In this document: positions 9,334 to 18,968 of the stretch, piece after piece
How the letters are laid out: every line of letters begins with the position of its first letter
Position numbering within the stretch: position 1 is the stretch's first letter
DNA from: Flavobacterium pectinovorum
GTDB lineage: Bacteria > Bacteroidota > Bacteroidia > Flavobacteriales > Flavobacteriaceae
NCBI RefSeq assembly: GCF_900142715.1
Contig: NZ_FRBX01000002.1
Coordinates: forward strand, 1 to 64,000
DNA length: 64,000 nucleotides
Direction of reading: 5' to 3'
Position numbers and translations under genes: made by a program
The notes under the pieces: model-generated
Databases searched by the model: none
Seen by the model: only the letters and a program-made list of their open reading frames with translations
Told to the model about the DNA's origin: nothing

Positions 9334-9363
9334 CAAAGATAATTTTTTAAAATATAAAATCAA
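9334..9363 (-). promoter_or_regulatory. Promoter of atpDC
   Basis: On the minus strand TTG (9361-9363), 19 bp, then TATCTTTG (9334-9341). This matches the Bacteroidota sigma-ABfr consensus TTG / TAnnTTTG and lies about 60 bp before the atpD start. Confidence 0.7.
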
Positions 9364-9450
9364 TTTTTTTTTCATAAAAAATACCATGATTTTGTTTGAT
9401 TCCTAAAAGTGAGGCCTGAAATATCTAAAATGGCAATTTTTTTCACAATT

Positions 9451-9488
9451 AAAAAAAGCCACTACATTTTAAAAACGAGTGGCTTTTT
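9451..9488 (-). terminator. Intrinsic terminator after the SGNH hydrolase gene
   Basis: AAAAAGCCACT pairs with AGTGGCTTTTT around a 14-base loop, with T-rich tails on both strands, 18 bp after the stop codon. Confidence 0.75.
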
Positions 9489-9505
9489 AGAAAAAAAATG
9501 GTTTT

Positions 9506-11077
9506 TTATAATGATTTAGGATATTGACTTGGATATGCGCTCAAATCTACATGGCGTAAAGTTGAACCGTATTTTGCATTAATGGCATCTACGAAAATAT
9601 TAGAAATTAATGCATAACCCCTTGCGCTTGGGTGAATTCCGTCTAATGAAAAAGCACCGCCGGTAACATAGGCTGACGTTAAACTGAAATTTCCAAATTT
9701 GATTCCTGTACTTGCCAATTGCGTTAAAACCGCTCTTGTATCAACAAATGCCAAACCTTTTTCGGTTGCAACTGCAGAAATTGTGGTATTGTAAGCATCT
9801 GTTGCTTTCTTAATTTCAGCACTTTCTGTTGGAATAAGAACGTGTTTATCCTGTAATGGAAATGTGATTCCGAATTTATCTAATGGGGCAGGCGGAATCA
9901 TACCAATTCCCGAGTCAGCAGCACTAGGCACTGTACCAATCACAGTTCGTACTGGCAGCACTACAAGATCTGCAGCTGTAGCTTGTCTCGCCTGTCCAAA
10001 AACAGCACCATAAAAACCCGCAGTTTGCGCTCCTAAAGTTGGCGCAAATGCCTGAGCTAATTGAGTTGCTAAATTTGGTAAGCTTTCATCTTTTATCAAT
10101 ACCGGATTTGAAGCAGTTTCAGATAATAAATTAATTCTGTCTCCGGCTCCCAATGCAGTAAGCACTTGTTTTAACGGACCGTATAATTGTGTATTAAGTG
10201 CTTTTATGGTAGCTTTCCCTACTTCTTCATTATTAAGTCCAATTGATTTAGCCGTAAGCGGATTGTAAGGAACTGTTGTAAAATAAGGCAAAGCCGTGAT
10301 ATAAGGTAAATTTGCCACTACTCCTTTTGCTCCATTTGCAGTTAAAGCAGTTGCCATAGAAGAATATACATTTGCAAAAACAGCAGGATCTGTAATATCA
10401 TTGCTACCGTAAGTTGCCGGATTTGGATTTCCTGTCTGATCTTTTCCAACTCCGCCAGAAGTAGCATAACTCAGGACATCATTTCCTCCAATAAACAAAG
10501 AGAAAAATGTCGGTGTCTGAATTAATGCATCTGCCAAAACTGAAGTTGAAGGTGAACTTGCAAATCGAACAAAATAAGGATTCGCTGCCCCAATTGCCAA
10601 ACCTGCCGGATTACCATAACCGTTTGCTACTAAGTGAAAGCTTTTAGCACCAGGAACTCCTAAATTATTAAAAGTACCTGTAAGATGTGTCATAACTTCG
10701 GTCGTTGGCACGCCAGATACAGGAAGTGGTGCGGTTCCGTTAAAGTACAAACGTGGTCCGAAAGCCGGATTTACCTGACCTCCAAACAATAATCCTCCAA
10801 TATTATCATTTGCATACGGTATCGTAAAAGTACCACCGCCTGCTGCTGCAAATTGCTGAGATAATATATTGGCATATCCATTTTCCTGTCCTTTCTTGAA
10901 CAATGAATTATCACTATATCCTGCAGCAAAAGAATCTCCAAGCGCTACATATTTTGTAAAAACTGCCGAACCGGGAGTTACAGGAACTTCTTCGGGAGTA
11001 TTGTTATCATCGTCATTATTACAAGCTGCCATAAAGGTCAAAGAAACCAATAATAGCCATTTTATATTTTTTTTCAT
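9506..11077 (-). CDS. SGNH/GDSL-type hydrolase lipoprotein
   Basis: Predicted outer-membrane or periplasmic lipoprotein of 523 residues. A lipobox follows the signal peptide (LTFMAACNNDDD), with an acidic stretch after the Cys that is typical for surface export in Bacteroidota. SGNH blocks: FTKYVALGDSFAAGYSD (nucleophile Ser, block I), GGNDVLSY (block III) and DGIHPSARGYALI (catalytic Asp/His, block V). The family hydrolyses ester bonds in lipids or acylated sugars. It is preceded on the same strand, 87 bp away, by a TonB-dependent receptor gene, so the pair probably releases and imports a lipid-like or acylated nutrient. The substrate is inferred only. Confidence 0.88.
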   Translation of the reverse strand: MKKNIKWLLLVSLTFMAACNNDDDNNTPEEVPVTPGSAVFTKYVALGDSFAAGYSDNSLFKKGQENGYANILSQQFAAAGGGTFTIPYANDNIGGLLFGGQVNPAFGPRLYFNGTAPLPVSGVPTTEVMTHLTGTFNNLGVPGAKSFHLVANGYGNPAGLAIGAANPYFVRFASSPSTSVLADALIQTPTFFSLFIGGNDVLSYATSGGVGKDQTGNPNPATYGSNDITDPAVFANVYSSMATALTANGAKGVVANLPYITALPYFTTVPYNPLTAKSIGLNNEEVGKATIKALNTQLYGPLKQVLTALGAGDRINLLSETASNPVLIKDESLPNLATQLAQAFAPTLGAQTAGFYGAVFGQARQATAADLVVLPVRTVIGTVPSAADSGIGMIPPAPLDKFGITFPLQDKHVLIPTESAEIKKATDAYNTTISAVATEKGLAFVDTRAVLTQLASTGIKFGNFSLTSAYVTGGAFSLDGIHPSARGYALISNIFVDAINAKYGSTLRHVDLSAYPSQYPKSL

Positions 11078-11164
11078 GTTATTAACTTTTAAATTATTAG
11101 CTCTTTCTTATTAGTAAGCCGTAAAAAGAAAGAAAATCTTTTTGATCAAATAATCATTTTCGTT

Positions 11165-13975
11165 TTAAGGATTGATTATCCATGAAGCAAACCACATCTG
11201 ACCTACCATACCTGCACCAACTACCTGAAGGTAATCTTTCCCGAAAAGATTTGTTGCTCCAACTTTAATAACAGATTTTAATTTTGGAATACCGTAATTA
11301 ATCTGAGCATCAAGCACTGTGTTTTCCGGAATCATTCCGTCTCCAAAAGAAGATTGCCACAAATATTCTGTATTCCATCTTACATTCACATTAAAACCTA
11401 AGTTCTTAGCCACTTTTGCATTTCCAAAAGAACCTTTAATTCTATGTTTCGGAGTATTAAATCCTGCAACAAAACTTGGATCTTCTGTTTGATCAAAATC
11501 AAATTGAGCATAATTATAATTAACTCCTAATTCAAAGTCTTTATATACTTTTTTAGATAAACCAACTCCAAAACCTAATGATGTAATTTGAGCAGTAGTA
11601 TTGGTATAGACCTGATAAACTCTTCTGTCACCAAAAGCCAAAGCAGCATAACTTAACTGAACATTAGGATCTGTAGGATCTGATCCTGCTGTTCCATAAT
11701 AAGGAGTAATTACTCTCGAGGTATTCATAAAATCGTTGTAAATATTGTAGTATCCATTGATATCAATAGACAAGTCGTTTTGAACCACTGTACGATACCC
11801 TACTTCAAAAGCCTGTACTTCTTCTGGTTTTACTAATCTAGGATTTGCTACTTTAAGATCTGCTGGATTTGCAGATGCCGCAAATGCCTGAACAGAAGCT
11901 AACGTATAAGAGTTTTCATAAGCACTGCGACCTGATAAATCAACTGTTGCCCCATTACCTGGTAAAGCCTGACCGGCAAGACTTACAGGCTGAGTTTCCT
12001 GAAAACGATCTAAATTATCAGCTGCAGAACCAATTAATGCAAAAGGTCCTAAATCTAAACCAATATATTGATCCTGAGTAGTTGGGTTACGGAAACCTGT
12101 TTGATAGGATACTCTGAAATTATGTCTTTTTGATTCACCTGCAGAATATACAAATGAAATTCTTGGCGAAACATTACCGTCAAAATTCTGGCTTTTATCG
12201 TAACGTACAGATCCTGTAAATTTCAATCTGTCGTCCATCCATTTTTTTTGCAATTGTGCATATGCACCATATTCTTTATAATCGATCGGACCATCGTAAT
12301 CTGTAAAGATTGTTCCTTCTGAATCCATTATATATTTTCTCCAAGAACCACCAACCTGAATTTCTGCAAATTTGATAAGATCTCTGAAATTATAATTTAT
12401 ATCTGAATGATATAATTTTGAATGATCAATAAATTTTGCTCCCTGAGTTAAATCAGGATTAGAAGTTACAGTAGTAAGCGCATTATTAAATTGTGCAGAA
12501 CCCGGCTCAAATCTTGCTGATCTTGGAGCACTTGGATTAAGGGGATCAATATTTGGAGTTAATCCTAAACCTGGCGCAACATTGTAATCAGCAAAATTTC
12601 TTGCATAATTAGCAGCATCATTTGCATTAAAACCAAGTACCGCTGATGATAATTGAAATGCTGTTCCATAATCTGTAAACCAGTTTTTATCTGATTTTGC
12701 TAATCTGTTTACATTCCATCCGGCAAATCTCATATCATAAGAATTTCCAGCATCTTCACTTGTAAAATAAACTCTTCCAAAAAAGTTCTTTCCTTTTATT
12801 TCAAATTTACCCTGTTGCATTAAGAAATCTTTCAAAGCATATCTGTTTGCTCCCTGATAAATTGTACTTCCTGTACCGATTTTATATTGCAATATAATTT
12901 CAGTATCATCTGCAAAACGCTTGATGTGAGCGCTAAAATCGGCCTTCATACTTGTAACTTTGTTATCAGTTAAGTCCTGCTCGCGGTATCCGGTTCTGCT
13001 TACCTGCCCTACATTCGGGATAAAAGTTGTAACCTCATCTCCATATATATTTAATCCATCATAATTTTGATTCATTGCATGTCCAACAGAACCGCCTGTC
13101 ATACTTCTCGTATCTGCTGCGATCCACTCGGAAGCCTCCATGTAAGTGAAATTCGCTTTCAAAGCAAAATGTTTAGTAAATGCTTTTGCCGCCCTGATTC
13201 CAAAATCATTATAATCATTTGTTCCGGCAGCGTCCTGACTTGTTTGTCCGTATTTATAATAAACACTTATTCCTTCATTAGCAAAAGGACTTTTACTAGT
13301 CATAAACATAATACCGTTAAAAGCATTTGCTCCGTATAATGCAGAAGATGCTCCTGGCAAAAGTTCTACACTTGCCACATCAATATCAGAAACACCAATT
13401 AAGTTTCCTAATACAAAGTTTAAGGCTGGTGATGAATTATCCATTCCGTCGACTAATTGCATAAAACGAGTATTTGCCACTGTAGCAAAACCTCGGGTAT
13501 TTATTGATTTAAAAGAAATACTGCTTGTATTAAAATTTACTTCTTTTAAATTCTCTAAACCGTCATAAAAAGTAGCTGCTGTGGTGTTTTTAATTTCCTG
13601 AATTCCCATTCTTTCAATCGTAACAGGAGATTCGATTACACGTTCAGGAGTTCTTGAAGCAGAAACTACAATTTCATCTAATTTAGTTTCTTCATCTTTT
13701 AAAACTACACTGACATTTTGATTTAATGATGTAATATTGATTGTTTTTGTTTCAAATCCTACTGCCGAAACTTTAATTACAAAAGGTGGTTTAGCAGAAG
13801 TATTCAATTTAAAGGAACCATCAAAATCGGTTGAAGCTCCACTCGAACTTCCCACTACATTAATATTGGCACCAGGAATAGATTGTTTGTTACTGTCGGT
13901 TACGGAACCGGTAACTGTATTCTGCGCAAAGGAAATTCCGCAGAAAAACAACATAATTAGCAAATACACTCTCAT
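11165..13975 (-). CDS. TonB-dependent outer-membrane receptor
   Basis: 936-residue outer-membrane transporter. Order: signal peptide (to about residue 17), carboxypeptidase-regulatory-like domain (VTGSVTDSNKQSIPGANINV), plug domain from about residue 100 (ETKLDEIVVSASRTPERVIE carries the TonB-box-like region), then a large beta-barrel ending WFASWIINP. It couples inner-membrane proton motive force through TonB to uptake of a ligand. No SusD partner is next to it, so it is not a classical SusCD glycan system. The downstream lipase-like lipoprotein suggests a lipid or acylated substrate (inference). Confidence 0.93.
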   Translation of the reverse strand: MRVYLLIMLFFCGISFAQNTVTGSVTDSNKQSIPGANINVVGSSSGASTDFDGSFKLNTSAKPPFVIKVSAVGFETKTINITSLNQNVSVVLKDEETKLDEIVVSASRTPERVIESPVTIERMGIQEIKNTTAATFYDGLENLKEVNFNTSSISFKSINTRGFATVANTRFMQLVDGMDNSSPALNFVLGNLIGVSDIDVASVELLPGASSALYGANAFNGIMFMTSKSPFANEGISVYYKYGQTSQDAAGTNDYNDFGIRAAKAFTKHFALKANFTYMEASEWIAADTRSMTGGSVGHAMNQNYDGLNIYGDEVTTFIPNVGQVSRTGYREQDLTDNKVTSMKADFSAHIKRFADDTEIILQYKIGTGSTIYQGANRYALKDFLMQQGKFEIKGKNFFGRVYFTSEDAGNSYDMRFAGWNVNRLAKSDKNWFTDYGTAFQLSSAVLGFNANDAANYARNFADYNVAPGLGLTPNIDPLNPSAPRSARFEPGSAQFNNALTTVTSNPDLTQGAKFIDHSKLYHSDINYNFRDLIKFAEIQVGGSWRKYIMDSEGTIFTDYDGPIDYKEYGAYAQLQKKWMDDRLKFTGSVRYDKSQNFDGNVSPRISFVYSAGESKRHNFRVSYQTGFRNPTTQDQYIGLDLGPFALIGSAADNLDRFQETQPVSLAGQALPGNGATVDLSGRSAYENSYTLASVQAFAASANPADLKVANPRLVKPEEVQAFEVGYRTVVQNDLSIDINGYYNIYNDFMNTSRVITPYYGTAGSDPTDPNVQLSYAALAFGDRRVYQVYTNTTAQITSLGFGVGLSKKVYKDFELGVNYNYAQFDFDQTEDPSFVAGFNTPKHRIKGSFGNAKVAKNLGFNVNVRWNTEYLWQSSFGDGMIPENTVLDAQINYGIPKLKSVIKVGATNLFGKDYLQVVGAGMVGQMWFASWIINP

Positions 13976-14225
13976 TGGTTTAGGTTTTTTGTTAGTTTAT
14001 GTTACCAAAATACAAATAATTTTGATATTAATAAAAAAACGTTAAAAAAAATTAATATTACACATGTTTTTTGCCTGTATTTTAACTTTTCTGTATTCTG
14101 TTTTGTTAAACTAACAGCAAGAAGATCTCTTTTGAAATATTAATTACTATGCATACATATAAAAATTAAGAGAAAATATGAGGATTTAATAAAAATACAA
14201 CGTTGTAGAAAAATATTTGACAAAT

Positions 14226-14256
14226 AAAAAAAGCGAGATATAAAATCTCGCTTTTT
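14226..14256 (-). terminator. Terminator at the end of the coiled-coil gene array
   Basis: Stem AAAAAAGCGAGAT / ATCTCGCTTTTT with a T tail on the minus strand, 19 bp after the last gene of the array. The rest of 13976-14274 is AT-rich and shows no gene. Confidence 0.8.
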
Positions 14257-14274
14257 AACATTATAGTTTTTTTA

Positions 14275-15213
14275 TTATTTTACTGAAGTTGATTCAACTT
14301 TTTCTAATCGGTTTTTTAAATCGATGATTTGCTTATTTTGTTCGATCATGTAGAGTGTCATTTCTTCCATTTTCTTAAGCAGGCTTAAATTCATTTCTGC
14401 CAGCATTAATCCGTTTTTCTCTATTTCTGTAGCCGATGGAATTTCAGGTAAATGACTATTTTGTTTGATGTAATCTTCGACTTCCTGTAATGATTTTAAT
14501 TTATAATCATTAGCAAAAACATAATCAGGAACGGATCCTGCATTAATTGTTACTTTTACTTCTTGTGCGTGAATGTTTCCGGCAACTGTAAGCTTTGAAT
14601 CTGGCTTTGAAACACCTACCCCAATATTTCCACAATAAAAAGAGAGAGCAGCATAATCTATACCATTATAACGCTGTACAAATTCCTGGTTAATTCCATT
14701 ATTATCCCAAATAGTTTGTAATTTAAGATTATAATTAACGTCTCTGGTCGACCACTTTTGTGTGTCATATTTTCCTTGTGCCAAAATTGGAGAATAAATT
14801 TCTAAAAAAGCCGATGGTGAGGATACACCTATTCCAATATTCCCATTAATCACCTGATTTCCATCGAAAGTATTTGAGCTTCGGGTCGCTAATTCATTCC
14901 ATGAATTCCAATTCCCAACTCCATCCCCATTTCTGGTTCTAAAAGAAATTCGATTACCCCCATTTGGGCCGTAATCGGCATTAATCTGACAATCATACCT
15001 ATTGGCAAAACCTCCAAAACTTATTAATGCACCATTCCATGGCGTCCCTGCAGTCGCATATGAAAAAGTATAGCCTCCTTTAAAAGTATCTGCTTCATCA
15101 GGTGTCGCTATACTGTAAGTTGGGTTTAAAGTTTGCGCTACCATGTTTGTTGCATTAAACAATACAATTGCCAGTACTATAATTATTTTACTAGTCTCGT
15201 TTTTTTTATGCAT
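14275..15213 (-). CDS. Secreted tail-fibre-like coiled-coil protein, array member 1 (head type A)
   Basis: 312 residues with a signal peptide ending near VAQ. The head module (TLNPTYSIATPDEADTFKGG) resembles phage tail or receptor-binding ends with a WNSWNELAT tract. A GIGVSSP collagen/fibre-like turn and a spacer follow, then a C-terminal module of about 125 residues (KLTVAGNIHAQEVKVTINAG, DYVFANDYKLKSLQEVEDYI, HLPEIPSA) ending in a heptad coiled coil. The module is widespread in Bacteroidota and may promote trimerisation; its exact role is unknown. It is the last gene of the array, 3 bp after member 2. Confidence 0.75.
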   Translation of the reverse strand: MHKKNETSKIIIVLAIVLFNATNMVAQTLNPTYSIATPDEADTFKGGYTFSYATAGTPWNGALISFGGFANRYDCQINADYGPNGGNRISFRTRNGDGVGNWNSWNELATRSSNTFDGNQVINGNIGIGVSSPSAFLEIYSPILAQGKYDTQKWSTRDVNYNLKLQTIWDNNGINQEFVQRYNGIDYAALSFYCGNIGVGVSKPDSKLTVAGNIHAQEVKVTINAGSVPDYVFANDYKLKSLQEVEDYIKQNSHLPEIPSATEIEKNGLMLAEMNLSLLKKMEEMTLYMIEQNKQIIDLKNRLEKVESTSVK

Positions 15214-15216
15214 CTG

Positions 15217-16152
15217 TTATTTTAATTTTTGTTCAATTTTAGATAGTCTTTCGAAAACAGTTTTAAAAGATTCATTTTCTTTCTTTATCTGTTCAATTTG
15301 CAGGATTTGTTTTTCAATTTTCTTATTTTGTTCTATCATATAAAGGGTCATTTCCTCTATTTTCTTAAGCAGGCTTAAATTCATTTCTGCCAGCATTAAT
15401 CCGTTCTTTTCTATTTCCGTTGCCGATGGAATTTCCGGTAAATGACTATTTTGTTTGATGTAATCTTCGACTTCCTGTAATGATTTTAGTTTATAATCAT
15501 TCGCAAAAACATAATCAGGAACTGATCCTGCATTAATGGTTACTTTTACTTCCTGTGCATGAATGTTTCCGGCAACTGTAAGTTTTGAATCTGGTTTCGT
15601 TGTGCCGATGCCGACGTTGCCATTTCCTTGAATTCGCAATTTTTCAGTTTGACCTGTTTGATGAGATTGCTGAGTAAAAAACTGCAGCGCATAAGTATTT
15701 GCATCAGCACTTTCGGTAAAAGTTCTAACAGAAGTTCCAAAGGTATCATACTCCCCAATACTAATAGAATGCGCAATCATAATTGCTGATTCATTAAGCC
15801 TATTTTCAAAGTTTCTCACAATTATATTCCCATTCCTTACTTCAAGTTTTGCCAAAGGATTAGTGGTACCAATACCAAAATTTCCAGAAGCAATAAAAGA
15901 ATTTCCTCTATCTTTAAAATACACATCATTACCAATTCTTGTTCCTCCACTAAAATCATTTTCAAAATTTAAAGCCAAAACATTGGAGTCTGCATGAACA
16001 AAAGCCCTTCCCCCTGACCCTCTATCTGTAAACCTAAAAGTCACATCAGCGAGACCATTGTAACTAAAAATATTACTTCCATTTGGGGAGTTAATTTGAG
16101 AGAATGCATTGAAGGATGCAATAATGAAGATAAAGGTGACAATATTTTTCAT
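15217..16152 (-). CDS. Secreted tail-fibre-like coiled-coil protein, array member 2 (head type B)
   Basis: 311 residues with a signal peptide (MKNIVTFIFIIASFNAFSQ). Head type B (FSYNGLADVTFRFTDRGSGG, FVHADSNVLALNF, YFKDRGNSFIASGNFGIGTT) is shared with member 4. A central stretch with repeated GNVGIGTT turns follows, then the common C-terminal module and a longer coiled coil ending FERLSKIEQKLK. Gene spacing is 3 bp on one side and 2 bp on the other, so it is translated within one polycistron. The function is unknown; surface adhesion or a receptor-binding fibre are possibilities. Confidence 0.75.
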   Translation of the reverse strand: MKNIVTFIFIIASFNAFSQINSPNGSNIFSYNGLADVTFRFTDRGSGGRAFVHADSNVLALNFENDFSGGTRIGNDVYFKDRGNSFIASGNFGIGTTNPLAKLEVRNGNIIVRNFENRLNESAIMIAHSISIGEYDTFGTSVRTFTESADANTYALQFFTQQSHQTGQTEKLRIQGNGNVGIGTTKPDSKLTVAGNIHAQEVKVTINAGSVPDYVFANDYKLKSLQEVEDYIKQNSHLPEIPSATEIEKNGLMLAEMNLSLLKKIEEMTLYMIEQNKKIEKQILQIEQIKKENESFKTVFERLSKIEQKLK

Positions 16153-16154
16153 AA

Positions 16155-17041
16155 TTATTTTTTATCGCTTTTTAAAAGTTCAATTTCCTTTTTCATTTCA
16201 ATCATATAAAGCGTCAACTCTTCAATCTTCTTAAGCAACGTCAAATTCATTTCTGCCAGCATTAATCCATTTTTCTCTATTTCCGTTGCAGATGGAATTT
16301 CCGGTAAATGACTATTTTGCTTAATGTAATCTTCAACTTCCTGTAATGATTTTAGTTTATAATCATTCGCAAAAACATAATCGGGAACTGATCCTGCATT
16401 AACTGTTACTTTTACTTCTCTTGCATGAATGTTTCCAGCAACTGTAAGTTTAGAATCGGGATTATCTGCACCAATACCCACGTTACCGTTTTCAATTAAT
16501 CTTATAGAAGCATTATTTGCATATTTACCTACAACATTTATTTCAGTAAAATCTCCAATTCCCGAAATCCAACTTGTGTAAAGAATTTTGTTACTTGCCC
16601 ATGTTGTTCCACCCACTGATAATTTTACCCCATGAAATTCCCCTACTGTCAATGGAGAAGTTAATACCGATGTAGATATACCTACAGATCCTGCGATATT
16701 TTGATTTCCGCTAAAGTTATTGTCTCCCAATGTCGTTACTAATTCATTCCATGGATTCCAAGAATTACTATAATCTCCATTTCTGGTTCTAAAGGAAATT
16801 CGGTTTTTTGATAATCAGAGCTTATTTGGCAATCATAATTGTTTCCAGCTCCTCCGAAACTTATTAACGCTCCATTCCATGGAGTTCCTGCTGCTATATA
16901 CGAAAATGTATATCCTCCACGAAAAGAATCAGCTGCACCTGGTGCGGTTATAGTAAAAGTTGGATTTAAAGTTTGTGCATTTACAGTTATTACACCTAAT
17001 ACCCCAAGTACAATTGCAATTAAAAATTTATTTACTTTCAT
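16155..17041 (-). pseudogene. Frameshifted coiled-coil array member 3 (head type A)
   Basis: The 5' part (16739-17041) encodes a signal peptide and head type A (TLNPTFTITAPGAADSFRGG) that matches member 1 up to CQISSDY. Then an A6 run (T6 at 16804-16809 on the plus strand) shifts the frame. The original sequence RISFRTRNGD.. continues in another frame into 16155-16730, which carries the usual middle and C-terminal modules. One extra A would restore one continuous product of about 295 residues. It may be a true pseudogene, a phase-variable gene or a sequencing error. Confidence 0.75.
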
Positions 17042-17070
17042 TTTATATAGTTAAAAAATTTCATAGTAGT

Positions 17071-17859
17071 TTATCTTTTTTCTTTTTCTAATTTTTCAAT
17101 TCGTTTATTTTGTTCAATTATATAAAGCGTTAATTCTTCAACTTTCTTAAGTAAATTCAAATTCATTTCTGCCAACATTAAACCGCTATTTTCTATTTCC
17201 CCGGCTGATGGTATTTCGGGTAAATGACTATTTTCCTTAATATATTCTTCAACTTCCTGTAATGATTTTAGTTTATAATCATTCGCAAAAACATAATCAG
17301 GAACTGATCCTGCATTAATGGTTACTTTTACTTCCTGTGCATGAATGTTTCCGGCAACTGTAAGTTTTGAATCTGGATTTGTGGTGCCAATGCCGACTCT
17401 TGCAGCATCTAAAATTAAAGGTTGATTTCCTCCTCCGGTAGCTAAAACAACAGGGTAAAGATTGTTTATAAAATCAGGATTAGTAAAAACATAATCTATT
17501 GAAATATTTCTTCCATCTCCTGTACCAATTCTTTTTGGATAAAATCTGGAAACACCATATACAGTTAATCTTGCATCAGGTGCAGAAGTACCAATACCAA
17601 AATTTCCAGATGCAATAAAAGAATTCCCTCCATCTTTAAAATAAACTTCTTTACCAATTCGTGTTCCACCAGTAAAATCCTCATTATAATTTAATGATAA
17701 AACATTATAAATATCATGCACAAATGCTCTTCCACCAGATCCCCTTTCTATAAATCTAAAATTCACATCAGCAAGACCATTGTAAGTGAAACCATTACTT
17801 CCACTTTGAGAAAATGCATTAATAGATGCAATAACGAATATCACGCAGAGTATTTTCAT
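17071..17859 (-). CDS. Secreted tail-fibre-like coiled-coil protein, array member 4 (head type B)
   Basis: 262 residues with a signal peptide ending INAFSQ. The head matches member 2 (FTYNGLADVNFRFIERGSGG, YFKDGGNSFIASGNFGIGTS) but is followed by a different middle (RLTVYGVSRFYPKRIGTGDG, PVVLATGGGNQPLILDAARV). The common C-terminal module and coiled coil end IEKLEKEKR. It is separated by 2 bp from member 5 and 29 bp from member 3. The combination of shared head with a swapped middle suggests recombination between copies. The role is unknown. Confidence 0.75.
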   Translation of the reverse strand: MKILCVIFVIASINAFSQSGSNGFTYNGLADVNFRFIERGSGGRAFVHDIYNVLSLNYNEDFTGGTRIGKEVYFKDGGNSFIASGNFGIGTSAPDARLTVYGVSRFYPKRIGTGDGRNISIDYVFTNPDFINNLYPVVLATGGGNQPLILDAARVGIGTTNPDSKLTVAGNIHAQEVKVTINAGSVPDYVFANDYKLKSLQEVEEYIKENSHLPEIPSAGEIENSGLMLAEMNLNLLKKVEELTLYIIEQNKRIEKLEKEKR

Positions 17860-17861
17860 AA

Positions 17862-18773
17862 TTAGCTCTTATTTTTTTTTAATATTTCAATTTCCTTTTT
17901 CATTTCAATCATGTAAAGCGTCAATTCTTCAATCTTCTTAAGCAAACTCAAATTCATTTCTGCCAGCATTAATCCATTTTTCTCTATTTCCGTTGCAGAT
18001 GGGATTTCGGGTAAATGACTATTTTGCTTAATATATTCTTCAACTTCCTGTAATGATTTTAATTTATAATCATTTGCAAAAACATAATCAGGAACTGATC
18101 CTGCATTAATTGTTACTTTTACTTCTTGTGCATGAATGTTTCCGGCAACTGTGAGTTTTGAAGTTGGGTTTGTTGTGCCAATGCCAACATTTCCATTTTT
18201 CAAGATTCGAATAAAACCATAACTATCACGATAACTTGCAACTTTTAAATCTGTAAAATCTCCTAAAGCATCAGTATAACCAGTTTCAATTATCGAAGTA
18301 CTTATCCATGTAGAATTCCCTACTGCCAGTTTAACACCGTGATTATTTCCAACTGAAAAATTTCCACCTATATAACCATTCCCTTCAATTTTTAGATTAC
18401 CTATAGATTCAACATCATTTTTTGAATCTAATATGTTACGCCAATCAGTCCAGTTATTTTGACCATAAAATGCCGTTCTGTACTTTATCCTGTCGTTGTC
18501 AGCTCCTGTACCAACAAAATAAAGCTGAGAAACTAAATGATTCACTCTTCCATTTATTTCTAACAATGAACCATATTGAGAAGGTGAATTTGCACTATTA
18601 TAATTATCCCAAAGTTTTATGGACATAGGATCTATACCAACTCGTGGAGAACTAGTAAAATCTTTTTGATTCTGAGCCCAATTCAAACTTTTAGTCCCCA
18701 AATTACCATCAAAAGTTTGACTGTAAGAAGACGCGTAAAAGAGTATTGTAAAAAAAAGGAATGTTCTTTTCAT
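17862..18773 (-). CDS. Secreted tail-fibre-like coiled-coil protein, array member 5 (head type C)
   Basis: 303 residues, the promoter-proximal member of the array, with a signal peptide (MKRTFLFFTILFYASSYSQ). Head type C (TFDGNLGTKSLNWAQNQKDF, LYFVGTGADNDRIKYRTAFY, NNWTDWRNIL) resembles phage tail-fibre 'pyocin knob' repeats. The middle (HGVKLAVGNSTWI.., IRILKNGNVGIGTTNP) is homologous to the middle of member 3. The common C-terminal module follows. No clear TAnnTTTG promoter was seen just upstream, so it may be read from the Rhs operon. Confidence 0.75.
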   Translation of the reverse strand: MKRTFLFFTILFYASSYSQTFDGNLGTKSLNWAQNQKDFTSSPRVGIDPMSIKLWDNYNSANSPSQYGSLLEINGRVNHLVSQLYFVGTGADNDRIKYRTAFYGQNNWTDWRNILDSKNDVESIGNLKIEGNGYIGGNFSVGNNHGVKLAVGNSTWISTSIIETGYTDALGDFTDLKVASYRDSYGFIRILKNGNVGIGTTNPTSKLTVAGNIHAQEVKVTINAGSVPDYVFANDYKLKSLQEVEEYIKQNSHLPEIPSATEIEKNGLMLAEMNLSLLKKIEELTLYMIEMKKEIEILKKNKS

Positions 18774-18781
18774 GTATTTAT

Positions 18782-18968
18782 TTATTTTAGTTTTTTGTTC
18801 AATTTTAGATAATCTTTCGAAAATAGTTCTAATACCTTCATTTTCTTTTTGTAATATCTCAATTTACAAAGACTGTTTATGCTTTTCTTTACCCATTCGA
18901 TCATATAAAGTAGGATTTCTTCTATTTTCTTAAGCAAATATAGATTTATCTCTGCCAGCATTAAACCA
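18782..18968 (-). pseudogene. Remnant of a sixth coiled-coil array copy
   Basis: On the minus strand the 3' end of the common module survives: GLMLAEINLYLLKKIEEIL, LYMIEW, then after a frameshift a tail resembling FERLSKIEQKTK as in member 2. The upstream part is replaced by repeat DNA at about 18981. It shows that the array once had at least six copies. Confidence 0.7.

Noticed and set aside
14275..18773. Possible CRISPR or phage tail operon
   Set aside because: The repeats are protein-coding gene modules of about 375 bp, not short spaced repeats, and no phage structural, lysis or integrase genes are nearby.
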